From: Comamonadaceae bacterium | GTDB lineage: Bacteria; Pseudomonadota; Gammaproteobacteria; Burkholderiales; Burkholderiaceae_C | DNA length: 46,451 nucleotides | Assembly (NCBI GenBank): GCA_008080595.1 | Contig: VIKI01000013.1 | Location: forward strand, 1 to 46,451 | Direction: 5' to 3' | In this document: in pieces, positions 37,277-45,295 of the stretch | Layout: the number at the start of each line of letters is the position of its first letter | Numbering within the stretch: the stretch's first letter is position 1 | Notes under the pieces: generated by a model | The model's database searches: none | The model's input: only the letters and a program-made list of their open reading frames with translations | Told to the model about the DNA's origin: nothing | Made by a program: the position numbers and the translations under genes

Positions 37277-38371
37277 TCAAAGCCGCAAAGGGCTGCTGTA
37301 GCCGGTCATTTCCAGATAACCCTGTCCGATCACTTGGCCATGGTCGTTCAGCAACTCGCTCAAACCTTCCCAGTAAATCGCACCGGTGGAGGCCCGGCTG
37401 TCGAGTTCCTGGTGGTCGATGACCGCCCTCACGCGGTAGCGCTTGGGGCCCGGGCTGTTGCCACGATCCGCGTGTGTGACAAACACAAACCACTCCACCG
37501 GGTAAGTGCTGCCACTGGCCGGGCTTTTCCATGTGCGCCCAGCCGTGAACACCACCGCTTCAGGTTCAAACACCTCGGGGCTGCTCTGACCCGCTGCACG
37601 AAACGAGCCGCCGGCCCAAAGGCTCTCACCCGTTGAGGTGCGCAGCCTGAAGGCGGTGAGGGCGCTACCGTCTGTCAAATTCATGCCAATCCAGTCCCAG
37701 CCCACGGCATTGGGGGGCATCAGCGACTGGCACCACTCGTGATCCAGCCAGGCCTGGCCTTGCACCTTCAGGGGGTCGCCTGCCAGTTGCAGCTGCCCAC
37801 TGGCGCTCAATTGCGGCAGGCTGTAGTAATGGCTGGCCTGTGCTGCACCAGGCCCCTTGCGTGACCAACCCTGATCACCTTGCAGCAGCCGTGCCTGAGT
37901 CTCGCGCAAGGCCAGCTGGAATGAAAAACCGCTTCCGCTGGCTTGCGCCAGGTAAGTGCTGCCCTCGCGCAAGAGCCGCCAGTTAGTCAACTGCACATCG
38001 GTGTCTGAGGTGCTGGCACGGGCTAAATCAAGCGCAGTTTCCCCCGAAGCGCGGCCGATGCGCTGGTCGTGCAAATGGCGAAGTCCGGCCACATCGGTCA
38101 CGGCGGCATGGGCAAAAATCAGCTGTTTGGCGGCAAAAGCAGAGCGCATGCCCTGTGTTTGCGGCACGCGCGAGCGGAAAAATGTCAATTGAAAACCAAA
38201 CCGACGTGGCCCTGCCAGCAACTGGCCAGTCAGATACCACCACTCAATCGCATACTCCGGGTGGCTGCCCAGGTCACGCGGAAACGTCAATGCGGCTCGG
38301 TTGGGAACACCCCGAGCATCAAACCACCAAGGCCAGGCCAGACCAAGAGCCAGACACTGTCGTCGATTCAT
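37277..38371 (-). CDS. Predicted secreted hydrolase, AttH/CrtC-like lipocalin fold
   Basis: A 364-residue protein resembling the COG5621/AttH family, related in fold to carotenoid 1,2-hydratase. It begins MNRRQCLALGLAWPWWFDARG, a twin-arginine-like signal sequence, then the family hallmarks FPRDLGSHPEYAIEWWYLTG and FGFQLTFFRSR, and, about residue 205, WLDHEWCQSLMPPNAVGWDW with the usual NLTDGSALTAFRLR. The biochemical reaction is unknown. Relatives usually sit beside an FtsX-type ABC permease; here instead it follows the PLP enzyme by 62 bases on the same strand. The upstream in-frame ATG at 38410 would spoil the signal peptide, so 38371 is chosen. Confidence 0.8.
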   Translation of the reverse strand: MNRRQCLALGLAWPWWFDARGVPNRAALTFPRDLGSHPEYAIEWWYLTGQLLAGPRRFGFQLTFFRSRVPQTQGMRSAFAAKQLIFAHAAVTDVAGLRHLHDQRIGRASGETALDLARASTSDTDVQLTNWRLLREGSTYLAQASGSGFSFQLALRETQARLLQGDQGWSRKGPGAAQASHYYSLPQLSASGQLQLAGDPLKVQGQAWLDHEWCQSLMPPNAVGWDWIGMNLTDGSALTAFRLRTSTGESLWAGGSFRAAGQSSPEVFEPEAVVFTAGRTWKSPASGSTYPVEWFVFVTHADRGNSPGPKRYRVRAVIDHQELDSRASTGAIYWEGLSELLNDHGQVIGQGYLEMTGYSSPLRL

Positions 38372-38433
38372 CACGGGCAAGCTTGGTGCGGCAAGCTCCC
38401 GCAGGCACAAGGTGGGACAGTACCCATCATCGT

Positions 38434-39486
38434 TTAATCCTGGGTCTGGATTTGTCCCTGCAGCCGCGTCAGGGCCGGGGCGCAGTCGCCAATGTGCTGC
38501 GCCACCCAGGCCGCATCAAAATAGCTGCCCATATAACGTTCACCCGCATCACACAGCAGCGACAAAATGCTGCCTTGCTCGCCCCGCTGGCGCATCTCGC
38601 AAGCCAGGTTCAGCATACTCACAAAGTTGGTGCCGGTGGATGGCCCTACCTTGCGCCCGAGCAAGCTGCTGAGCAACTGCATGGCGGCAATGGAGTCGGT
38701 GTTGTCCACCGTCATCATGCGATCCACCAGTGTGCGGATAAAGCTGGCCTCCACACGCGGTCGGCCAATACCTTCAATGCGCGAGCCTGGCCCGGTCAAG
38801 CTGGCATCACCGGTGCGGTGGTAGTCGCCAAACACCGAGCCTTCAGGGTCGGCCACACACACCTGAGTGGCGTGGCGCTGGTAGCGCACAAAACGGCCAA
38901 TGGTGGCGCTGGTGCCCCCCGTGCCTGCGCCCACCACCACCCAACGTGGCACCGGAAAACGCTCCCGCGCCATCTGGCTGAACATGCTCTGGGCAATGTT
39001 GTTGTTGCCACGCCAGTCGGTGGCACGTTCGGCATAGGTGAACTGATCCATGTAATGCCCGTCGGTCTGCTGGGCCAGAGCCCGCGCCTCGTCATAGACG
39101 GCCGAAGCACTGTCCACCAAGTGGCATTGCCCGCCATAGAACGCAATCTGGGCAATTTTTTCATGCGAGGTGCTGCGTGGCATGACCGCAATAAACGGCA
39201 AGCCCAGCAGCCGGGCAAAGTAGGCCTCACTCACTGCCGTGGATCCGCTGGAAGACTCCACCACGGTCGAGCCCTCATGTATCCAGCCGTTGCACAGGCT
39301 GTAGAGAAACAGCGAACGCGCCAGCCGGTGTTTCAGGCTGCCGGTAGGGTGGGTGGACTCGTCTTTCAGGTACAGGTCAATGCCCGCACTGGCAAAACCG
39401 GGCAAGGGCAGCGGGATCAAGTGGGTGTCGGCGCTGCGCTGGTAGTCGGCCTCAATGCGGGAAATCGCGCTGTGTAACCAGTTCAT
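38434..39486 (-). CDS. PLP-dependent cysteine synthase-family enzyme (Cds1-like cysteine desulfhydrase candidate)
   Basis: A 350-residue fold-type II PLP enzyme. The cofactor lysine is in [18 protein letters not shown] (about K52); [13 protein letters not shown] binds the substrate carboxylate and [17 protein letters not shown] the PLP phosphate. The architecture (long N-terminus with [18 protein letters not shown]-terminal [13 protein letters not shown]) resembles actinobacterial Cds1, which breaks cysteine into pyruvate, ammonia and sulfide, more than CysK/CysM. No SAT-binding or CBS domain is present. It is downstream of the ABC ATPase gene, separated by repeat copy C, and may degrade an imported amino acid. 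The exact substrate is not certain. Confidence 0.75.
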   Translation of the reverse strand: MNWLHSAISRIEADYQRSADTHLIPLPLPGFASAGIDLYLKDESTHPTGSLKHRLARSLFLYSLCNGWIHEGSTVVESSSGSTAVSEAYFARLLGLPFIAVMPRSTSHEKIAQIAFYGGQCHLVDSASAVYDEARALAQQTDGHYMDQFTYAERATDWRGNNNIAQSMFSQMARERFPVPRWVVVGAGTGGTSATIGRFVRYQRHATQVCVADPEGSVFGDYHRTGDASLTGPGSRIEGIGRPRVEASFIRTLVDRMMTVDNTDSIAAMQLLSSLLGRKVGPSTGTNFVSMLNLACEMRQRGEQGSILSLLCDAGERYMGSYFDAAWVAQHIGDCAPALTRLQGQIQTQD

Positions 39487-39494
39487 GTGTGTTT

Positions 39495-39552
39495 GCTATA
39501 AAAAAAGTAGCTGTGTGCGCTTGTTGCATAGGCGCTAGAGGCAAAAATCACT
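39495..39552. repeat. Dispersed palindromic repeat, copy C (between ATPase and PLP-enzyme genes)
   Basis: GTAGCTGTGTGCGCTTGTTGCATAGGCGCTAGAGGCAAAAAT aligns with copy B over its length (written here in the pieces GTAGCTGTGTGCGCTTG and GGCGCTAGAGGC). It fills the 61-base gap and just overlaps the last codon and stop of the minus-strand ATPase gene. Confidence 0.75.
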
Positions 39553-40324
39553 TCAAGCTTCCAGACAGGAACTGGGCCAGCCGCACACTCTTGGGGCTGC
39601 CCAGCACCTGCTTGGGATGGCCTTCTTCTTCAATCTGGCCTTTGTGCAAAAAGATCAGGTGGTTGGACACCTCACGGGCAAACCCCATTTCATGCGTCAC
39701 TACCACCATGGTGCGGCCTTCCTGGGCCAAGTTTTTCATGACCTTCAGCACCTCAGACACCAGCTCGGGGTCGAGTGCGCTGGTGGGTTCGTCAAACAAC
39801 ATCACCTCGGGCTCCATCGCCAGGGCACGGGCAATCGCCACCCGCTGCTGCTGGCCGCCACTCAAGTGCGCCGGGTAAGCATCTTCCTTGCCCTCCAGGC
39901 CTACTTTGGCCAGGTATTTGCGGGCAATTTCAATCGCTTGGTCGCGCGGTACACCCATCACATGCACCGGGGCTTCAATGATGTTTTGCAGCACCGTCAT
40001 GTGCGCCCACAGGTTGAAGTGCTGGAACACCATGGCCAGTTTGGTGCGCAGCCGTGCCAGCTGTTTCGGGTTGGCCGCGTGTAACTCACCGTTTTTGGCA
40101 GGGTTCAAGTGCAGCTCTTCACCGGCCACATGGATGCGACCCTGGTGCGGTTTTTCCAGCAGGTTGATGCAGCGCAGAAACGTACTTTTGCCCGAGCCCG
40201 AGCTGCCAATGATGCTGATCACATCACCTGCATGGGCGGTGAGTGACACCCCTTTGAGCACTTCGTTGGAGCCAAAGCGCTTGTGGATGTTTTCAACCTG
40301 CAGTTTGAGTAGGGTGGTGGTCAT
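39548..40324 (-). CDS. aotP: Amino-acid ABC transporter ATPase (HisP/AotP-like)
   Basis: A 258-residue cytoplasmic ATPase of the polar amino-acid uptake class. Walker [10 protein letters not shown] (about 40-48), Q-loop [11 protein letters not shown], signature [15 protein letters not shown], Walker [14 protein letters not shown] and the switch His in [10 protein letters not shown] are all present. It would drive the two permeases encoded upstream. Gene order in transcription is J-Q-M-O-P, as in the Pseudomonas aeruginosa arginine/ornithine aot operon. The last codon and stop lie in repeat copy C. Confidence 0.93.
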   Translation of the reverse strand: MTTTLLKLQVENIHKRFGSNEVLKGVSLTAHAGDVISIIGSSGSGKSTFLRCINLLEKPHQGRIHVAGEELHLNPAKNGELHAANPKQLARLRTKLAMVFQHFNLWAHMTVLQNIIEAPVHVMGVPRDQAIEIARKYLAKVGLEGKEDAYPAHLSGGQQQRVAIARALAMEPEVMLFDEPTSALDPELVSEVLKVMKNLAQEGRTMVVVTHEMGFAREVSNHLIFLHKGQIEEEGHPKQVLGSPKSVRLAQFLSGSLK

Positions 40325-40354
40325 GACAATGTGGGTCTGAAAAAATCTGTGGGC

Positions 40355-41416
40355 TTAGGCGCCCAGCAACTCGCCGCTACGAAAGGCCTGTGCGCCGGCA
40401 ATCTTGCCAAGCTCACCGCCGCTGGTGATGTAACGGTCACGAATGCGGGCGTAAAAACAGCCGGTCACACCCGCTGTGACACGGTGCACCTGGTTGGCAA
40501 TCGGGTCAATCACCTCGGCCACCAGATCCCCTGCTTGAAGTTGCTGGCCCACTTGTGCGGCAAACACCACCACGCCGGGAGCCGGTGCATGCAGGGTTTC
40601 GGAGCCCGCCAGCGGTGTGGCCTGGCATTGTGGGGCCGGCACTTCGGGCACTTGCGGGCAGGCCAACACCCCTATGAATTGCATCCAGTTCAGAATGGCT
40701 TGGGCATCGGTTTGCGCCCAGGTGTGGCTCACATCCAGCTCGCCGCGCAATTCAATGGTGGTGCTGCAACAGGCTTGGGGCACAGGCAGCTCCAACCCGC
40801 GGGCTTTCAAACGCTCAGCCAGTTGCCACCAGACGCCTGACAGGCATTCGTCGATCGGCTGCTGGCCCGAATTTTTGGCCAGCAAAATGGTTTGGGCTTT
40901 TAAAAAATGGGCCAGCGGGGCCAGTTGTGGCCAGCAGGCTTCTTCGGTATAGAAGTGCAACACAGCTTCGCAGTCGCAGTGCAAATCCAGCATGTAGTCG
41001 GCATCATGGGCTAGTAACAGCAGGGTGCGGCGCAGGCTTTGTAATTCGGTGTTGGGTTGCCAGCTGGTCAAAAACTGGGCGATGGCCTGGCGCAGGGTCA
41101 GCACGTTGGCCGTTGCATCTGGCCCCAGTTGGTCGCGCACCATGGGTTCTACGGCAGCGGCCAGGTCGGGGTAGTGGCGGTTGAAGTTTTCCGAGGTGTC
41201 CAGCTCAAAACGGCCCATCGGTTTGTGGTCGAGCCGTTGCGCCAGGCCGATCGGGTTGGCCACCGGTACCAGCAGCATGCCGGGCAACTCTTCGGCATGC
41301 AGGCTGGCCTGAATGTAAATTTTGGGGCCACTGCCCGCTGTGCCAAAGTGAAAGCTGCTCAGGGTTTTCTGGCTGCCCAGGCTGGCACAGAGCAGGGGGT
41401 GATCAATGCGTTGCAT
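40355..41416 (-). CDS. aotO: Succinylglutamate desuccinylase/aspartoacylase-family protein (AotO-like)
   Basis: A 353-residue protein of the M14-like zinc amidohydrolase family. The metal motif is visible as ASLHAEELPGMLLV (His and Glu, about residues 35-38) and DLHCDCEAVLHFY (His); the C-terminal domain (AGSETLHAPAPGVVVFAAQV, then GDLVAEVIDP) is biotinyl-lipoyl-like, as in bacterial members. It could release amino acids from N-acyl forms; the physiological substrate is not known. It is embedded between the second permease and the ATPase, 8 bases after the permease stop, the same place as aotO in Pseudomonas, which suggests action on imported ligand. An upstream in-frame ATG at 41494 lies inside the permease gene and is not chosen. 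Confidence 0.85.
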   Translation of the reverse strand: MQRIDHPLLCASLGSQKTLSSFHFGTAGSGPKIYIQASLHAEELPGMLLVPVANPIGLAQRLDHKPMGRFELDTSENFNRHYPDLAAAVEPMVRDQLGPDATANVLTLRQAIAQFLTSWQPNTELQSLRRTLLLLAHDADYMLDLHCDCEAVLHFYTEEACWPQLAPLAHFLKAQTILLAKNSGQQPIDECLSGVWWQLAERLKARGLELPVPQACCSTTIELRGELDVSHTWAQTDAQAILNWMQFIGVLACPQVPEVPAPQCQATPLAGSETLHAPAPGVVVFAAQVGQQLQAGDLVAEVIDPIANQVHRVTAGVTGCFYARIRDRYITSGGELGKIAGAQAFRSGELLGA

Positions 41417-41424
41417 AAGGTTCT

Positions 41425-42138
41425 TCAGCCTTTGCGCGGAGCCAGGTACGCCAGCAGGCGACCTTCTGCCACGCGGAACAGACCAATCAAACAAAACGAC
41501 GCCGCAAGGTAAATGGCGGCGGCGGCCAGATAAGCCTCAAATGGCAGGTAATAGGTGGCGTAGATCCGGCTGGCAGCCGAGGTCACATCCAGCATATTGG
41601 GCACCGCACTGGCCAGGCTGGTGGCATGCAGCATCATCACCACCTCATTGCTGTAGGCTGGCAGGGTGCGGCGCATGGCGCTGGGCAGCACGATCCGCAG
41701 CATGGTCTGGAAGCGGCTCATGCCGTAGGCGTGGGCGGCTTCAATTTCACCGGCGCTGGTTTCGCGAATCGCTCCGGCCAGCATTTCGGCGGTGTAGCCC
41801 GCAGTATTCAGGCTGAAGGCCAACAGGGCACAAAAGAAGGGTTCCTTGAAATAAGTCCAGGGCCAGACCGCGTCCCAGCGGGCTTGAATCCACTCCAGCT
41901 GGCCCAGGCCGTAATAAATCAGGTAAACCTGAATCAGCAACGGTGTGCCGCGAATCACAAAGGTGTAAGCCCCCACCAACCAGCGGGCCAGGGCCCAGGG
42001 GCCGGTCAGCAGCAAGGCAAAAATCAGCGCCAGTACTGCGCCCACCGCCAGAGAAGAAAACAGCAACCACAGCGTGATGACGATGCCGTTGCCAAACAAG
42101 GCCAGGTTGTCTGGCTCAAAAATAACCGCCCATTCCAT
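41425..42138 (-). CDS. aotM: Amino-acid ABC transporter permease (HisM/AotM-like)
   Basis: A 237-residue inner-membrane permease with five predicted helices and the HEQRo-type signature VIRGTPLLIQVYLIYYG (about 61-77) and the EAA loop EIEAAHAYGMSRFQTMLRIV (about 131-150) that docks to the ATPase. It pairs with the upstream AotQ-like permease; start and stop overlap by one base (TAATG), so the two are translated in step. Basic amino acids are the likely substrates by operon layout. Confidence 0.92.
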   Translation of the reverse strand: MEWAVIFEPDNLALFGNGIVITLWLLFSSLAVGAVLALIFALLLTGPWALARWLVGAYTFVIRGTPLLIQVYLIYYGLGQLEWIQARWDAVWPWTYFKEPFFCALLAFSLNTAGYTAEMLAGAIRETSAGEIEAAHAYGMSRFQTMLRIVLPSAMRRTLPAYSNEVVMMLHATSLASAVPNMLDVTSAASRIYATYYLPFEAYLAAAAIYLAASFCLIGLFRVAEGRLLAYLAPRKG

Positions 42139-42836
42139 TACAGCTGCCCCCGTTTGGTGCCCAGGCTGTAGCGGGCGTTGACCTTCTTAAGAGCGTACAA
42201 GCTGACCGAGGAGTAAATCAGGAACAGCGCCCCGGTGAACAAAAAGAACACAAACGGCGAGCGTGTGGCAGCGCTGGCCTGTTTGGCCAGGTAGGTCATC
42301 TCTTGCAGGCCAATCAGGCTGACCAAAGCGGTGGCTTTGATCAGCACCAGCCAGTTGTTGGTGAAGCCGGGCAGGGCGTAGCGCACCATTTGAGGCAGGG
42401 TGATGCGCACAAAAGTTTGCGTTCGCCCCATGCCAAAGGCCCAGGCGGCCTCCATCTGGCCTTTGGGAATACTCAAAATCGCCCCGCGAAAAGTCTCGGT
42501 CATGTACGCGCCGTAGATGAAGCCGATGGTGATCACCCCGGCGGCAAAGGGTTCGATGTCAATGGTGGCCTCGGAGCCCATTTTTTCCAGCAGGGTGTTG
42601 ATGCCAATGGTGCCGCCGTAAAACACCAGCAGCATCAGCACCAAATCAGGGATGCCGCGGATGATGGTGGTGTAAAACGTGCCCAGCGCCACCAGCACCG
42701 GGCGGCCAGACAACTTGGCGGCTGCGCCCAGCAGACCCAGCAGGATGGCAACGACCAAAGCCCCCAGCGACACGCCCACCGTCAGCAACGAGCCATGCAA
42801 AATCACCAGCAGATAAGACTGAATGTTGGAGGTCAT
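42138..42836 (-). CDS. aotQ: Amino-acid ABC transporter permease (HisQ/AotQ-like)
   Basis: A 232-residue permease with the signature TIIRGIPDLVLMLLVFYGG (about 57-75) and EAA loop QMEAAWAFGMGRTQTFVRIT (about 127-146). It should form a heterodimer with AotM. Notably, the ATG at 42836 has no purine-rich ribosome binding site: the bases just upstream on the coding strand are CCCTCCCTCCCCCT. It is preceded by the strong 11-bp hairpin that separates it from the binding-protein gene. Confidence 0.92.
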   Translation of the reverse strand: MTSNIQSYLLVILHGSLLTVGVSLGALVVAILLGLLGAAAKLSGRPVLVALGTFYTTIIRGIPDLVLMLLVFYGGTIGINTLLEKMGSEATIDIEPFAAGVITIGFIYGAYMTETFRGAILSIPKGQMEAAWAFGMGRTQTFVRITLPQMVRYALPGFTNNWLVLIKATALVSLIGLQEMTYLAKQASAATRSPFVFFLFTGALFLIYSSVSLYALKKVNARYSLGTKRGQL

Positions 42837-42857
42837 AGGGGGAGGGAGGGTATTGGG

Positions 42858-42884
42858 CCACTTTGGCAGCCTGTGCCAAAGTGG
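42858..42884 (-). other. Intercistronic hairpin between binding-protein and permease genes
   Basis: CCACTTTGGCA (42858-42868) and TGCCAAAGTGG (42874-42884) form a perfect 11-bp stem with a five-base loop. No T-run follows, so it is probably an mRNA-stabilising or partial-stop element allowing more binding protein than permease, like the REP element between E. coli/Salmonella hisJ and hisQ. Function is inference. Confidence 0.7.
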
Positions 42885-42901
42885 ACTCGGGTTAGGCCGT
42901 C

Positions 42902-43669
42902 TTACTTGCCGTAAACGTCAAACTTGAAGTACTTGTCGTTGATGGTTTTGTATTTGCCATTGCCACGAATTGCCTTGATGGCCGCGCTGATTTCTTTCTT
43001 CAGGTCGGCCTGCCCTTTGCGCAGGGCGACACCTGCGCCGGTACCGAAGTATTTGGGAATGTAGAGCTCGTCACCTTTGAGTTCATAGGCTTCACCACCG
43101 GGTTTGCCCAAAAAGCCGCCGCCCACTTCCAGAATGTCGGCCACCGTGCCATCCAGACGGCCAGCCTTGATGTCCAGATACACCTGGTCTTGCGCGTCAT
43201 AAGACACCACTTCCACACCCTTGGTCTTGAGTTCGCCCAAGGCGTATTTCTCTTGCGTGGAGGCTTTCAGCACGCCAATTTTTTTGCCTTTGATCGAGGC
43301 CGGGCCGGTGTACTTCACATCTTTCTTGAGCACCACGCGGCTGGGGGTGTTGTAGTATTTTTCAGAAAAGTCGACCTGTTTCAGGCGCTCTTCGGTGATC
43401 GACATCGAGCTGATGATCACGTCGTATTTTTTGGCCATCAGGCCGGGAATCATGCCGTCCCAGGCTTGCTCGACAAATACGCAGTTGCGTTTGATTTGTT
43501 CGCACAGTGCGTTGGCAATGTCCACGTCAAAGCCGGTGGGTTTGCCGTCGACGGTTTTGAAGGTGAACGGTTCGTAGGTTGGGTCAATGGCCACTTTGAG
43601 GTCTTTGCCCTGGGCAAAGGCGCTGGCGCACAAGGCGCTGATGGCAGCAGCTAACAAGAGTTTTTTCAT
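42902..43669 (-). CDS. aotJ: Periplasmic basic-amino-acid binding protein (HisJ/AotJ-like)
   Basis: A 255-residue class-II periplasmic binding protein. A Sec signal peptide MKKLLLAAAISALCASAFAQ precedes DLKVAIDPTYEPFTFKTVDG, then the family stretches GFDVDIANALCEQIKRNCVF (two Cys that can form the HisJ-type disulfide) and MSITEERLKQVDFSEKYY. These features fit the lysine/arginine/ornithine/histidine group. It is the first gene of the transporter operon, and a hairpin separates it from the permease genes. Confidence 0.93.
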   Translation of the reverse strand: MKKLLLAAAISALCASAFAQGKDLKVAIDPTYEPFTFKTVDGKPTGFDVDIANALCEQIKRNCVFVEQAWDGMIPGLMAKKYDVIISSMSITEERLKQVDFSEKYYNTPSRVVLKKDVKYTGPASIKGKKIGVLKASTQEKYALGELKTKGVEVVSYDAQDQVYLDIKAGRLDGTVADILEVGGGFLGKPGGEAYELKGDELYIPKYFGTGAGVALRKGQADLKKEISAAIKAIRGNGKYKTINDKYFKFDVYGK

Positions 43670-43732
43670 GGAGCAACTTTCTCAAAAAAGCCAAGGGGGT
43701 TCCCTGGCGGGTTAATAAAAAATTAAAAACTG

Positions 43733-43760
43733 ATTCTACGGTCAGGATTGGCTGCGTCAG
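43733..43760 (-). promoter_or_regulatory. Candidate promoter of the aot-like operon
   Basis: On the minus strand CTGACG (43755-43760), 16 bases, TAGAAT (43733-43738); the -10 matches five of six consensus bases. It lies about 64 bases upstream of the binding-protein ATG. No ArgR-box-like palindrome was recognised. Confidence 0.4.
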
Positions 43761-44045
43761 GGGCAGGTTTCTACTAACTTACATAAGCTGGCTATCGTGG
43801 ATGCAAAGAACGTGCCACTTGGGTGTGGGTGTGGAGTCACAGTTTCAATGCATGTCACACGTCGTGCACTGATGATCCTAGATTCAGTTGGACGCGCCTG
43901 AGCGGGCTGCCAGGTGACCCTTCTGGGAAAAGCGTTTGAACTGCTGGGTGGAAATTCCCATCGACAGGTTCCTGATCGCAAACAGCCACAACCGAAAAAT
44001 CATGTGAAGCCGCATCTGAGCATGGCTTACAAGGGGTGAGCTTAC
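43761..44045. other. Gap with no recognised gene
   Basis: Short open frames exist on both strands (one minus-strand frame of 74 codons at 43757-43981) but none shows a family match, a good ribosome binding site or a natural codon pattern. It marks the passage from the transporter operon to the toxin-antitoxin cluster and may be decayed mobile DNA; nothing specific can be claimed. Confidence 0.5.
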
Positions 44046-44369
44046 CTAACCGGAGCGCCGTTTTTCGTTGCGTCCTGTGGAGCGCGGGGCCAGGCTGGAT
44101 GCTTTCTCGGCCAAGCGGCCCGTGACATATTTATGCAACACACTGGCAATAAACGTCTGGTAGGGAATACCTTCCTCCAATGCCCGCGTCTGGATATCCA
44201 TCAGGTCTGGCGTAGACAGCCGGATATTGATTCGACGATCTTTGATAAAGGTTGCGCTAGCCGCAGCTTTGAATTTGGACAGATCAGCTTTTGACGGGGC
44301 GGTGGATTGAAGCTCACCCTTTTCATAAGCTGCCAGCAGCTCTTGCTCATAAGCGTCAAGTTTTTTCAT
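44046..44369 (-). CDS. CopG-family antitoxin, apparently without its toxin
   Basis: A 107-residue protein beginning MKKLDAYEQELLAAYEKGEL, with the ribbon-helix-helix-like block IKDRRINIRLSTPDLMDIQT followed by GIPYQTFIASVLHKYVTGRL, as in CopG-type antitoxins of chromosomal type II modules. GAGGA precedes the ATG at 44369 at about nine bases; longer starts would read into the repeats at 44401-44461. Such antitoxins normally have a toxin gene immediately next to them; none is found on either side. The repeats like IS21 ends 32 bases upstream suggest an insertion removed or displaced it (inference). Confidence 0.75.
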   Translation of the reverse strand: MKKLDAYEQELLAAYEKGELQSTAPSKADLSKFKAAASATFIKDRRINIRLSTPDLMDIQTRALEEGIPYQTFIASVLHKYVTGRLAEKASSLAPRSTGRNEKRRSG

Positions 44370-44400
44370 CTGGGATGTTCCTCTGCAAGTCGTCATGGGT

Positions 44401-44461
44401 TGTTGCCGCCGATCGAAAATTGAGCCATTTTTAGAGGTTGTGCCGACCCAAAACTGAGCCA
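44401..44461. mobile_element. Tandem repeats resembling an IS21-family terminus (relic)
   Basis: Two direct 20-base repeats, GCCGATCGAAAATTGAGCCA at 44408-44427 and GCCGACCCAAAACTGAGCCA at 44442-44461, differ at three positions and are 34 bases apart. Read on the minus strand they start TGGCTCA(A/G)TTTT, as in the multiple transposase-binding repeats that I recall at IS21-family ends. No istA or istB gene is nearby, so at most a solo end remains. Confidence 0.5.
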
Positions 44462-44559
44462 AGTGTTTTACTAGCTCTGCCACATTTTTAGGCAGGAACT
44501 ATCGTTTTTGATCAAATCATTGGAATCTGCCCCCGACTTCCCAATTTCAGAGCAAGCCA

Positions 44560-44853
44560 TTAAAGCCTGCCAAGCCAGTATCCCGGCCGCCGCCGATGAG
44601 GCGCGACGACCAAAACTTCAACTTCCAGACCCACAAGCCTATAGAGAATGTTGTAAGGGAAACCTGGTACGCGAAATTTGCGAACATCTGGTTGAAATTC
44701 AACGCGAAACCGATCAGGCGATTGACAGACTTTATCCATAGCCTCATCGAAAGCCGACAGATAACGTGCGCCAAGACCGCGCTGACAAGACTCGTAGTAA
44801 GCGACATGCTCAAGGTGCTCAGCGCGGGCGGCTTCATGGAAGAAGTAACTCAC
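44560..44853 (-). CDS. RelE/ParE-superfamily toxin
   Basis: A 97-residue protein with the ParE-like pattern: N-terminal helix SYFFHEAARAEHLEHVAYYE, later FDEAMDKVCQSPDRFRVEF, and the C-terminal strands VRKFRVPGFPYNILYRL and VEVLVVAPHRRRPGYW. The start is a GTG at 44853 that overlaps the antitoxin stop (GTGA); a longer frame upstream lies within the antitoxin gene. With the preceding gene it forms a type II toxin-antitoxin module. Whether the target is gyrase (ParE) or mRNA (RelE) cannot be told. Confidence 0.85.
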   Translation of the reverse strand: MSYFFHEAARAEHLEHVAYYESCQRGLGARYLSAFDEAMDKVCQSPDRFRVEFQPDVRKFRVPGFPYNILYRLVGLEVEVLVVAPHRRRPGYWLGRL

Positions 44854-45074
44854 TTGAGCAAAGCCTTCGCCTGGCGACGCACCTCTTCGGCCGGAATGCG
44901 CCTGGAAAGCCCTTGATCCATCTCGGCCGCTCGCTGCGCAGCCACTTGAAACCAAAGGGGTTCAATTTCAGCTTCGGACAGCGCATCAAGACTGGACAGC
45001 AACTGTGCCGCCAATTCAGCCCGCTGTTGCACAGGGAGGGACAAGGCTTCGCGGGTGATGGTTTCAGTGTTCAT
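44850..45074 (-). CDS. Addiction-module antitoxin component (TIGR02574-like)
   Basis: A 74-residue acidic helical protein: EALSLPVQQRAELAAQLLSS, then EPLWFQVAAQRAAEMDQG and a basic end RRQAKALLK. This is the small antidote family commonly paired with ParE/RelE-type toxins. Antitoxin-first order and a four-base overlap with the toxin support a functional pair, probably autoregulated. The ATG lies inside the end of an upstream transposase-like relic frame. Confidence 0.85.
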   Translation of the reverse strand: MNTETITREALSLPVQQRAELAAQLLSSLDALSEAEIEPLWFQVAAQRAAEMDQGLSRRIPAEEVRRQAKALLK

Positions 45075-45240
45075 GAAAGAATCCTAGCACTTGTAGCCGC
45101 GATTGGGCAAAGCCATCGTCGCTCAGGTAGAGCTGGCTTTTCAGGTCATCCCAGATGCTCAGCGATGGATGTTGCAATGTAAGACCTGACTCGATTTCTA
45201 CAGTATGAAACCGAGCAAATGAAATTGGCATATCAAGCAT
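45064..45240 (-). pseudogene. Possible C-terminal relic of a REP-associated (RAYT/Y1) transposase
   Basis: An open frame of 58 codons from 45240 (open for at least 20 codons more upstream) contains SIWDDLKSQLYLSDDGFAQ. This resembles the C-terminal W-x-x-L-x-x-Q-x-Y-L-G-x-x-x-F region of REP-associated tyrosine transposases. The HUH and catalytic-Tyr parts are absent. It ends just inside the following antitoxin gene. The identification rests on this one motif. Confidence 0.3.
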
Positions 45241-45295
45241 TCTCGAATGGGTGCTGACTCCATGGCGTTCATGTGCGCTACACCGCCTAGGTGTG

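Noticed and set aside
43757-43981. 74-codon minus-strand frame as a gene
   Set aside because: No ribosome binding site, unusual composition rich in Pro/Ser/Arg/Thr, no family resemblance, and it runs through the probable aot promoter.
44508-44741. 77-codon plus-strand frame as a gene
   Set aside because: It is antisense to the well-supported ParE-type toxin and has no independent support.
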